A stretch of DNA of 64,000 nucleotides, from assembly GCA_009829735.1 (NCBI GenBank), contig CM020620.1, positions 18,682,354 to 18,746,353 on the forward strand, written 5' to 3'. The number at the start of each line of letters is the position of its first letter. Positions within the stretch are counted from its first letter, which is position 1. Shown here in pieces: positions 9,755-19,200 of this stretch. The stretch comes from Pyropia yezoensis (taxonomy: Eukaryota; Rhodophyta; Bangiophyceae; Bangiales; Bangiaceae). Under the pieces are notes generated by a model. That model made no database searches. It had not been told where the DNA came from and worked only from the letters and a program-made list of their open reading frames with translations. The translations under genes were made by a program, and so were the position numbers.

Positions 9755-11701
9755 ATGGCTAGCTCGGACCCCCCGTCGTCCGGGGAGTACACGGGTGGCG
9801 CACGTTCTTCAGTGCCTTTGAATACTGGTAAGACACAGGTGGGTTTACCTGGGGTCGCAGAGGGACTAGAGGTCCCTCAAGCCAGCAGGACTGGAAGTGC
9901 GGGCGGGCAACAGGCCACGCCGACTCAGTCGGGAGTTCACTCGGGTGACACTTCTGATGTGGGTGGGCCGAAGTCTGGCCACCGTGTGGTAAGCTCAACG
10001 GGAACGTCCCAAGGGGTGAGGACTGTCCCCGCGTGTTCCACTCGGGTTGGAGCCAACTTTGGCTTGGAGCCGTCGCCAACTAGGCTTTCGGAGGACGGCG
10101 GACCTCCGTTGGTCGGCGATGGGCTCGCGCCCATGCCCCCGGTTGAGACCCCTGAGGAACGTGGATACCCCTCAGGCGGACTCCCGGAGGCGGACCGAGA
10201 CTCAACTGGATTCGACGATCCACTCCTCGCGGAAACTGTCCGTCGGGAGGCGACCAATGTGTTGCGGCAGACTTTGCCGGACCTGGTGATCACGATGACG
10301 AATACTATTCTGAATCAGATTGTGGCGAGTTTGCCAGATGGCCTTATTGTCCAGACCGGATTGGGGCTTGCGAGCCCGCAGGCGCAGGGAGAGTCCCTCC
10401 TCACGCCTATCTCGGGTCGCCCCGAACAGGGGGGGACCCCTGTGACTCCCAACGAGGCAGCCACACCATTCTCGGTGGGGCGTACGCCCTTCACGGGGGA
10501 GCTTTCCTCGGAAACGCCGGCGGCTACACCGAGCTCGCCGCGCCAGACTAAAGGAACGGAGGGTCAACTTACACCAGTGCCTCAGCGGCTTTTCCCTCAA
10601 CGTGAGGTGCCGCCCAAGATCCAGGTAGCCAACCCGGTCTACCAGAGGATCTTTGACTGTGAGACCTACGCTCTCCACAACAAGTCGGTGGCGTATGGTC
10701 CTGACCAGGCCCGAGCCATGGGCTGTGCCAAGAAGAATGCACTTCACTCTTTTGGGCACAAAGCGGAGTGGGATGGAACTCCCCCCCTCCGTGTCTTTGA
10801 GTTCCTACGTCGTTTCACAAAAGCCTGTGACGACAATGCCATAAGTGACGGCATGGCTTTCTATATGCTACAGGAGTTTACGAAGGGCGACCTGCGGACA
10901 GAACTTATGTCCGTCATGCCCAGTTCCTCAAGCGGAGGCGCTGGTGAGGTGACGTCCTATTTAGAGCTCGTCAACTGGTTGTTGAGAGCAAGGGTCGATG
11001 AAGTAGTGTTGGCTTCTCAAGTCAAGGAGTTTACAAAATCCCATCAGGAAGAGGCTGAGGACGAGTTGTCCCTCGCGGAGCGAGTTCGTAAGCTCAACAA
11101 CCTTTGTGGGTTTCTTCATCCACAAGCTGTGGTGAAGAGTCGGTTTGTGGAGGGACTCCATTGGTCAGTCCGGATGGAGACCCGGGAGCATAACACTGCC
11201 CGGGCGACCCTGGCCGAGTTGGCTAGGTTCGCCTACCGCAGAGGTGAGGCCTACCGCAAGTTGCGGGAGGAACAACGCCAGGAGCGTCAGGCCGAGTTGG
11301 CCAAGGAGCGCGAGGAGGCGCGCCAGGCGAGAGAGCTGAGGGAGGCGCGCCGAATCCGCAAGGAAAGGGTAGTAGCTGCCGTGGGAACTTCCCAGGGTAC
11401 CTCTTCGTCTTCCCCAGTCGGGAAGACCCCTCCGAGAACTGACAATCGGTGTTGGAACTGCAACTCCGATGGACACTGGGCATATGGTTGCCCCAAGTTG
11501 AGTAAACGCATTCAACAACTTGTTAAGAATGCGAGTAGGAAGTCGGCTAAGAACGAAGTACGTTCACGCCGCGAGGGTGGGCCTCGGCCGGTAGTGGCGG
11601 TCGCCACACCCTCGGCGGAGGGGGCGGACACGTCGTCCTCAGACTCGTCGTCTTCCCCTTCGCCCTCAGATTCGGACGCCAAGTCGGCGGGAAACGAATG
11701 A
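9755..11701 (+). CDS. gag: Gag polyprotein, family A copy A1
   Basis: 648 codons, open. A disordered Ser/Gly/Pro-rich N-terminus (about residues 1-290) is followed by a helical gag domain (about 295-480). A long Arg/Glu/Gln segment with coiled-coil character follows (about 495-540). The zinc knuckle CWNCNSDGHWAYGC sits at about 565-578, and the tail is Ser/Asp-rich. The stop is TGA at 11699-11701, overlapping the pol ATG by four bases (ATGA). That overlap suggests pol is made by stop-restart or reinitiation rather than by a long frameshift overlap. Intact, although the rest of A1 is damaged. Confidence 0.93.
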   Translation: MASSDPPSSGEYTGGARSSVPLNTGKTQVGLPGVAEGLEVPQASRTGSAGGQQATPTQSGVHSGDTSDVGGPKSGHRVVSSTGTSQGVRTVPACSTRVGANFGLEPSPTRLSEDGGPPLVGDGLAPMPPVETPEERGYPSGGLPEADRDSTGFDDPLLAETVRREATNVLRQTLPDLVITMTNTILNQIVASLPDGLIVQTGLGLASPQAQGESLLTPISGRPEQGGTPVTPNEAATPFSVGRTPFTGELSSETPAATPSSPRQTKGTEGQLTPVPQRLFPQREVPPKIQVANPVYQRIFDCETYALHNKSVAYGPDQARAMGCAKKNALHSFGHKAEWDGTPPLRVFEFLRRFTKACDDNAISDGMAFYMLQEFTKGDLRTELMSVMPSSSSGGAGEVTSYLELVNWLLRARVDEVVLASQVKEFTKSHQEEAEDELSLAERVRKLNNLCGFLHPQAVVKSRFVEGLHWSVRMETREHNTARATLAELARFAYRRGEAYRKLREEQRQERQAELAKEREEARQARELREARRIRKERVVAAVGTSQGTSSSSPVGKTPPRTDNRCWNCNSDGHWAYGCPKLSKRIQQLVKNASRKSAKNEVRSRREGGPRPVVAVATPSAEGADTSSSDSSSSPSPSDSDAKSAGNE

Positions 11702-14700
11702 CCGTTGGAGCTGGCCGTCCGAAGCTCACGACGGCAGCCTCGGCCAAGTGGATTAAGAGGACGAACCAACCGTGCCGGATACTGCGGCGACCTAAGGGAG
11801 TCCGCCCACCTCGGGTAGGACTCCCCAAGAACGTAAACCCACGTCGGGTCATCGCAGTGCTGACGGGTAAGAACTTCCAGGTGGCTGGACGGGTGCAACT
11901 GGCCGCCGGCCGCGCCTGTTGTGCCCGTACCGTACTCGATACCGGGTCAGGAGCCTCCTTGATACGCAAGTCGCTACTACCAAAGGAGATGAAGCTCCAA
12001 CGCTGGAGGTCTAAAGCTGACCATCTGATCGATATCAATGGTGGGGTACTTCCCATCGTTGGTGCCGTGACCCTACCAACTAGGTTGGGGACCCATGAGG
12101 TCGACGTGTTCTATGGAGTAGTCGAGAATATATCGGTACCCCTGCTTCTGGGTACCCCTTATGTTGTAACACAAGTGCCTTTGATTTGCGGCCCTGAGTA
12201 TTGGGTCAAGTTGATGAATGGGGAGACGATCCCCGTCCTTGGTAAGGGAAAGTCTGTGGCTCCTGTGACAGTCTCATAGTCGAAGCATGTTTGTTCTGTG
12301 AGAGAAGTGTTTACTGCTACCCTGCGTTTAGCCCGTAAAGTCACGTTGCCCCCCAACTCGGTGGCGCACGTTGACGTTGTAACTGATTATACGGGGAACG
12401 GGTTGGTGCACCCTCACCCCCGTCTTGCTCGCAAGCACCAAGTGCATGTTGCCCTTGGCACGATGGACTCCAAAGCCGGGGTCCCGTGGAGGATCCAGGT
12501 TATGAACTTGAGCTCGTCGCCCAAGTACTTCAAGTCGGGAGCCAAGTTCGGCTATATCGACCAACATGAGGGACCGGTAGTAGCGGTCACCCTCAATGCG
12601 GGCGCGAGTAGCGGCCCGAAGTCCGGAGAGGAGAAGCACCAAGCCAAGTCGGCCGCCTCTGCTCGGCCCCAAGTGAACATGGAGGGTGTTCCACCCAGGT
12701 TGAGGGTTCAAGTTGAACGCCTCTTGGACCAATATCACAAGATGTGGGATGGTCAATTGGGACTCATGAGAGCCACCCAACACCGGATCGAGTTGAAACC
12801 CGGTGCACCTCCTATACGCCAAGAACCGTATTGGGGAGGGCCCCGTTCAAGGGCCCTCGTTAAGGAGCAAGTCGCTCGCATGGAGGCCCTCGATGTAATC
12901 GAGGCCAGCAACGCCGAGTGGGCGAGTCCGGTGGTTATCGTCCCCAAAGTTGATGGGACCTCCCGGTTCTGTATCGACTACCGTAAGCTCAACGAGAGCA
13001 CGGTGAAGGACAGTTATCCCCTACCTAGGATGGACGACTGTCTGGACTCTCTGGGAGAAGCAAACGTGTTCTCTGCCCTAGATTGTAACGCGGGGTACTG
13101 GCAAATTCCCATTGCCCCGGAGGACAGGCATAAAACTCCCTTTACCTGTCACTGTGGTACCTACCAGTGCAAGCGAATACCGTTCGGACTGTGCAACGCG
13201 CCGGCAACTATCCAGCGCGCTATGGACATGATTCTGGCCGGAGTACGGTGGCAGATCTGTCTCGTGTACCTAGACGATATCATTGTGTTCTCCCGAAGTC
13301 CGGAGGAACACATTGGCCACCTTGGCCAGGTGTTCAAGCTACTTGCTGACGCCGGTGTGTCACTGAAGGCGAGTAAGTGCCACCTCTTCACTCAAGAGGT
13401 GGAGTACACGGGACATGTCGTCCGTCCGGGGCGCCTCAGGGTCAACGAGAAGAACTTGAGGGCCATTCGCAAGGCTCAGTACCCCCGGACCCAGATCCAG
13501 ATGAGGAGCTTCCTCGGGATGTGAAACGTGTACCGACGTTTCACCAAGGGCTTCGCCAAGGTGGCGAAGCCGTTGAATGAGCTAGTTAGCTCAACGCTAC
13601 CGAAGAACCTGCCTCCCCCAAGTCGGGTGGAGCAGGAATCCTTTGAGACTCTTCGGGACCTTCTGCTGAAGCCCCCCATCTTGGCTATTCCCAGGTTGGG
13701 AGGCCACTACATCCTGGATGTGGACGCTAGCTACGACCAACTTGGTTGTGTGTTGCTTCAGCAGCAGCCGGACAAGGAGTACTTGCCGGTGGGATACTTC
13801 AGCAAGGGGCTGAACTCGGCCGAGAAGAACTACGGAGTCATCGAGTTGGAAGGACTCGCAGTGGTGTGGGCGGTGACGTCACTTCGTTACTACCTAGAGG
13901 GTGAGAAGTTCCTCATCCGCTGTGACCACCGCGCGTTACAGTTTATTTTCAAGACGGATTGTACGAACACTCGTCTCAACCGGTGGAGGGTGCGACTGGC
14001 ACCCTTCAACTTTGATATTGAGTACCGACCTGGCAGGCAACATGCCCTTGCCGACGGCCTTTCTCGGGTACCTACCGAGGGGCTGGACACTAACCCAGTC
14101 GATGAGGACATCCCCATCGTGGGGGTAGTCACGCGCTCGGGTCAGGCGTTGAACCCCGAGGCGCCAGGGAACAGGAAGTACTTGCCCCTGTCCCTGGACG
14201 AGGTGGTGAAGGCCCAGGCCGAGGACCCCTTCTGCAAGTCGCAGAGGGATACACTGGATACAGTGGCGGGGACGAGGTTCTTTGTCGGAGACGATGGCCT
14301 CCTCATGAGGAGGGGGGTATTCCAGGGGACCGAACAACTTGTTGTCCCCGCATCCCTCAAGGACAGTATTCTTGAGAGGGAGCATAACGCTCCCACAGGT
14401 GGACACCTGGGGTCTAGTAAACTGTACCAGACCCTGAGGACCAGGTACTACTGGCCGTCCATGGTGGTGGACATCTACAGTTGGGTGGCTGCCTGCACAA
14501 GTTGTGCGCAGAACCGTCTGATGGAACGGCGGCCTACTACGGCTATGCTACTGTTCCGGGCCAAGGAGCCCTTTGCCGCGTTGGCAATGGACATCCTCGG
14601 GCCACTGCCAGTGACCGAGGAGGGCAACCAGTACCTCCTGGTCGTCTGTGACCGCTTCACGAAACTTACGCGAGCGATCCCACTGGCAGAGATCACGGCC

Positions 14701-15675
14701 ATGTCGGTCGTGTCAGCCTTCCTAGATCACTGGGTTGCCGCGTATGGCATTCCGGACAGTACACTATCGGACAATGGACCGCAATTTGCGTCTGTACTGT
14801 TTCAGGGAGTGCTGTATATGTTGGGGGTTAAGGCAAACTATGCCACCCCCTACCACCCACAAACTAATGGGCAGGTGAAGCGCTTCAACAATACTATTGT
14901 TCGGCAGCTGCTCCACTATGTGAGTGAGCACGTGAAAACGTGCGACCAATACATTTCTATTCTTACCACTGCCTACAATTCGCAGGTTCACTCATCTACC
15001 GGGGAAGTACCCCTCGCTTTTGTGACCCCCCGTCGCGTGCGGTCGTTTGCCGCGCGGCGGCCGCTTTCAACTAGGGAGGATGGTGGCAGTACGCCTACTC
15101 CTACTGAGAGTAAGGCGGAGTTCGCTGCTAGGCTTGAAAACCTCATCCCTAAAGTCAGGGCTGAGATGGACAAAGCACAAAAGCGCTACAAGCCTACCTT
15201 TGACAAAAAGGTGCGCAATGCTAAGCATGTCCCCAAGCAGGGTGACTGGGTACTGGTACACTCACACACCCCAACTGGAAGTAAGTTGGTATTCCAGACG
15301 AAGGGGCCGTACCAGGTCCTTCGTACTGATGGGCGGCGCTTCACCATCGAAAGTGACGATGGGGTCCGCACAGTAAACGGACAGGATGTGGTCAAAGTTG
15401 CACCACCGCCTGCAGGCGACCCAGCTTGGGCGCGTGCGTTGGAAGCGTGGCACCTCCCCTCGCTGCCTGCGGCCAAACAGGGCCCGCAGGAGTACGTGTT
15501 CGATAAGTTCATCGACCACGGCTGGGATGAGGACACTACCCGCCTCATGTTGAGGGTGCGTTGGCTCGGCTACTAAGCCAAGGATGATACGTGGGAATAT
15601 GTGCAGGACTTTCCCGCTGAGAAGGTCCGTGCATACTGTGCCCGGAAAGAGATAGACCCTATCAGCCCCCCCTGA
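11698..15675 (+). pseudogene. pol: pol of A1: protease-RT-RNase H-integrase-chromodomain, three nonsense codons
   Basis: A single reading frame of 1326 codons interrupted by TAG (12277-12279), TGA (13522-13524) and TAA (15574-15576), where A2 has Gln, Cys and Lys. Domains in order: retropepsin DTGS at about residue 81; RT with FCIDYRKLN and YLDD at about 524-527; RNase H starting near 675; integrase HHCC zinc domain at about 895-940; DDE core with Asp at about 965 and 1025. The glutamate 35 residues further on is replaced by lysine (GQVKRFN, residue 1061; A2 has GQVERFN). A C-terminal chromodomain (LRVRWLGY...DDTWEYV) classes it as a chromovirus. Non-functional. Confidence 0.95.
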
Positions 15676-15792
15676 ACGTGAGGGAAGGCCGAGTAACAGT
15701 GCCAAGAGAGTGCTTCAAGTCGAAGTGGTACGCAGAGTGGCTTTTAACTACAGCCCTAACCCTCACACTCTCACATCAAAGGCAGCTGCCAA
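15676..15792. other. Spacer between convergent pol and antisense ORF of A1
   Basis: 117 bases, conserved in A2 (46996-47106). Both transcripts would end here or run into each other. No classical terminator was identified. Confidence 0.6.
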
Positions 15793-17942
15793 CTAGGCAT
15801 GCATGCTAGACTCTCCAACCCCACGGCCCTCGCCCTCACGTGGAGGCGAGCGGCGAGACCCACGGCGATAACGCTCCCCACCAGTCGGCGGGGCCGGCGG
15901 CTCCAAGTCGGAACCGTCGCGCCTCTCACTGTCGCGCGAGTGGCGACGACCGCGGCTACCCTTCTGCTTAGTCTTGCGCGCAAGTTGGCGACGCAGACGC
16001 CGGATCGACTCCGACTCTGACGGAGTGGAGGACTCGGAGACGGAGTAAGACAACTCGTCTTCCGATACGGAGGGAGAGCGCCGCGAGCGTCGGCGACGAC
16101 GGCGAGGAGGCGAGTATGCCCGGCTCGCACGACGTTTGCCACGCCCAATTGGGGCTGGCTGGGGCACAATAGCTCCGATGCGAGCGAACTCGGCCGTCAT
16201 AAACTCCGCCACCGACTCGTAACTCGCGGTCGCCACCGCAGTACGAACGCGCTCGTCAAGTTGGGGAGTCTCGGAAACTTGAAGGGTTGCGGTCGACGCG
16301 GCCAACCAGGAGATGGTGCGCACCAACGTGGTGATCATCATTTCCGAGGTCAGAGGCGTGGCCGGTAACACCAACTTGGGGTATACCGTCAGAAGGGTGG
16401 CCCGCAAGTTGGGGGACACCGGGGTGGACGACTCAACGGCCACGCTAACCGGGATGTCCCCGTGCGTCTGGTAGGGGACAGGAGGACGTGGAGGGGCACG
16501 CCGAGGTGGCGGTGCCCGGGTGTAACTGCGACCCCTACTCGGGGCCCCCGCAGTAGGTTGAGTCATGTGGTCATCATGAGAAGGCACGGCCATCACTATG
16601 GCCTTGTCCGGGGGTGGCGCAGTGTGGCGATCCACCCCCGGGGCATACGGGTAGTCCCCGATGCCCAACCCCTCTCGCAGTACCACCCGGCCGTCGTGAA
16701 GTTCACGAGCGACCCATACGAACTGGTGAAGTGCGCCATCGTCCTTGGGCCCACGAGTGGGGCGGCGCAACTTGTGCTCAATGCTCTCCCACTTTATAAA
16801 CTTGTGGAGGCGGAGCATCTCCTCAAGTAGAGTGAGTTGTCCTGACAAGCACCCCTCAGCAACTAGCTGAGGGGTGAGCTGTACCAAACATTGGATAAGC
16901 CGGAGAAGAAGATGCCAGAACATCCCCCGCCGCTGGACACAGGACACCCAGGTCGACATGACCACGAGGAGCCACTGGGTGGCCAACATGGCCCACACCA
17001 GGTGATCTGGGCTATGTAGCATAATACATAATCACCGATCGGCTTACCTAAAAGGTAGGTACTCGTAATGAGATGGGGAGAAAACCCCAAATCTGGCTCG
17101 AGATGTCAGGGACTTCACCCGGTTGCCTAGTGGTTTAAGCGCCCCATTCCGCTTACTTCTCAAGGGCCCGGGTTCGATTCCGACTCTCCGATATCTACTT
17201 TTTCGTCATTCCACAGGCTAGCCGTCAACATGACGGAGTCGAAGTGGTCGAGCAACCGTGGCAGCAACGCAGGGAACCCGTAGGGGACCTCAACTTGAGG
17301 CCACCACTCGGGCTTCTTCGGGTAGTACTGCTCCTTACTGGCAGCGGACTGCTGCGGAAACTCAAGTTGAGCTGAGGTCACCAAGTAGGGACCTCGCCGG
17401 AAGTCCTTCTCCATCCGCGCATCAAAGTGATGAGTGTGCGGATCGGCCTCGTGAAGGTACGGGGGGCGAGTTGCCACCGCGTCCCAAGTAAAGGTCGGCA
17501 AGTCGCCGGGTCCCAGGATAGTTCCCCCGCGGTCCACCATGGCCTTGGCCCGCTGTACGTCTTCGACCTCCTCATCGTCCAGGAAGGCAAACTGGTCCGT
17601 CCTGAAGCCGGCAGGGAACCCGACCCTACGGGGATACTTCTCCCGTAGGCGGTCCCATACCCGACCCATCACTGCGCCAAGTCGGCCACAGCGAAGAACA
17701 GTCAACCCCTCCTCATATAAAGGCCAAGCGGGGTAAAACCACCGCCCCAAGGCCTCACGCGGGACAACTTGTCCCGCCTCCGGGGGAGATCCCGCCGTCA
17801 ACCCAAAGCCGGGTCACGCGGGAGTCCCATCCCCCGGAGCGATCGCGGAGCCCCCGCCGGAAGTCCCGGCGGGCGCTGCACCGTAGGAGGTGTCCTCCAT
17901 ACGTTCGTCAAGGGAGTCCGTCTTCACCCCCGGGGTCGCCAT
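15793..17942 (-). pseudogene. Antisense ORF of family A, broken copy in A1
   Basis: Extra ORF on the strand opposite gag-pol. The ATG at 17942 gives MATPGVKTDS. The frame runs to 15793 and matches the intact A2 copy almost residue for residue. It is broken by a TGA at 17814-17816 (TCA in A2) and by a 201-bp insertion at 17015-17215. The C-terminal third is rich in Arg-Ser, with Ser/Glu and Arg/Lys blocks (SRRSPSVSEDELSYSVSESS). No known domain was recognised. Conservation of a long antisense frame between copies implies past selection or recent common origin; I cannot separate the two. Confidence 0.85.
17015..17215 (+). mobile_element. 201-bp LTR-like insertion carrying a tRNA-like pol III unit
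   Basis: Present in A1 and absent from the same point in A2 (around 45775). Flanked by a perfect 5-bp duplication GGCTA (17010-17014 and 17216-17220). It begins TGTAGCATAATAC and ends TTCCACA, so it has TG...CA termini; its first seven bases match the start of the family B LTR. Inside are an A-box-like TTGCCTAGTGG (17123-17133), a B-box GGGTTCGATTCC (17170-17181) and a T5 run (17199-17203). The pieces are spaced as in a tRNA gene, but the acceptor and anticodon stems do not pair well. Reads best as a solo LTR of a small Cassandra-like element or an LTR-ended SINE; no coding capacity. Confidence 0.75.
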
Positions 17943-18142
17943 GGCTCTCCCCAAGTTGGGGAGAGACGCCCTGGCGACAGCGGCACGAGACCCGCCTCCA
18001 GTTGAGGGGGGCTGGGATCGTGGGTAGATGGGTGGCCTCCCCAGCGTGGGGCGGCCCAGGGGAAGGTGAAGGGGATGTGGTGGTGGTGGTGAAGTGATAA
18101 CCAGGGAGGGCAAGCTGCCGAGTGGGCAAGCTTGAGGAGAGG

Positions 18143-18161
18143 GGCGGTCAACGTGACCGCC
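18143..18161. promoter_or_regulatory. Palindrome upstream of the antisense ORF (A1)
   Basis: GGCGGTCA-ACG-TGACCGCC, perfect 8-bp arms. It lies between the antisense ORF start and the 3' LTR and is also present in A2 (44833-44851). Candidate protein-binding site; function unknown. Confidence 0.5.
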
Positions 18162-18220
18162 TCCACATCCGCGTTACGTACTCGAGGGGGGACAGCAAGT
18201 CGCGCCCCAAACGCCGAGAC

Positions 18221-18234
18221 GTGCGTTTACGCAC
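18221..18234. promoter_or_regulatory. Palindrome GTGCGT-TT-ACGCAC near 3' LTR (A1)
   Basis: Perfect 6-bp arms, conserved in A2 at 44760-44773. Confidence 0.45.
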
Positions 18235-18267
18235 CCCCTCACAGGGCCAACCGGGTCGGTCGGAACT

Positions 18268-18280
18268 GAGAAGAGGGGAG
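18268..18280 (+). other. Polypurine tract of A1
   Basis: GAGAAGAGGGGAG directly before the 3' LTR: the usual plus-strand primer site, confirming plus orientation. Confidence 0.85.
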
Positions 18281-18749
18281 TGTGGCAGTATTGACCCCCA
18301 GGTAGGGGGGCAACACGTGCCATGCAAGGAGCGGCAGGCCACTAGCCTAATCCGTTCCTCCCCCTGCATTTGGGTCCATATTCCCTAAGATGGGGAAGTT
18401 AGCTTAATAGTAAATCCAACTTGGATTTGAGGGTTTTCTGCATTTATCGTCTTGAATTTTCGTGTGGCCCGGTGGGCAGGTGCTGGGGTGGGAGATTCTG
18501 AGTGGCGAGACTCTGAGGGGACCCTGGGGGGATAAGGGGAGGGACAGCGGGGCTTGGCCCTGCTTCTCCGTCCCGACCAAAAAAACTGTTGGACCACACA
18601 CCATCTTCTTTTTTGTCAGTGGGGGGATTGCCCCACAACAGGGATAGAGTGTGTGCGACTTGCACTTCTTCCGGTTCCCCCGACACGGGAGGCAGCCCTT
18701 GTACACCGCCCCAACTTGGGTGCCGCGTGTGCGAGAGGTTTTTGCCACA
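18281..18749 (+). repeat. 3' LTR of A1
   Basis: 469 bp, TGTGGCA...TGCCACA, followed by the CTAGC target duplication at 18750-18754. Confidence 0.95.
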
Positions 18750-18754
18750 CTAGC

Positions 18755-19200
18755 GGCCAGCCGCACCCGCCAGCAGCCGGGCCGCCCCTCCCAGGCTAGC
18801 CGCCCCCCCAGCCGCAGCCCCGCTGCCGGAGACCAGGTGCCGCCCCCCGCGAGCAACTGACCGGCTGTTCCCGGCCAGCTGCCGCCCGCCACGGCCAGCC
18901 GCCCCCCTTTCCAACATTCGCACCATCCAGCAGCGGGGCGGGTCCCCCCAGGCCAGCCGTTGCCACGATCCGTCGCCCCGCCCCACCTGATAAGCCGCAG
19001 CCCCCCGCCAGTAGCACGCTTGCCAATCCACGGCCAGTCGCCTCCACCGCGGACAGTCGCCCCCCCTCCCGGGCAGCCGCTCCCGCCAGCAGCCAGGCCG
19101 CCCATCCTCCGGCTAGCCGCCCCCACAAGGCGCTGCCCGCCCCCCCTGACCAGCGCCCACCCCGAGCCAGCCTCCCCGCCCGCCGGCCAGGCGGTCACCC
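18755..19200 (+). repeat. Degenerate CAGCCGCC-rich minisatellite, right part
   Basis: Continuation of the 8600-9165 block across the A1 insertion; recurring GCCAGCCGCCCC units with strong drift. Confidence 0.6.

Larger units (their letters stand above)
9166..18749 (+). mobile_element. Family A chromovirus, full-length copy A1 (defective)
   Basis: 9.58-kb complete element on the plus strand with 5-bp target duplication CTAGC. Order: 5' LTR, primer binding site, gag, pol, convergent antisense ORF, purine tract, 3' LTR. The LTRs differ at roughly a dozen sites plus an indel (about 97% identical by eye), so the insertion is older than B2. Pol has three nonsense codons and an altered integrase catalytic residue. 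The antisense ORF has a nonsense codon and a 201-bp insertion. It is therefore unable to move by itself. Confidence 0.96.

Noticed and set aside
17116..17190. A functional tRNA gene
   Set aside because: A and B boxes are good but acceptor and anticodon arms do not pair, so it is described as tRNA-like inside an insertion.
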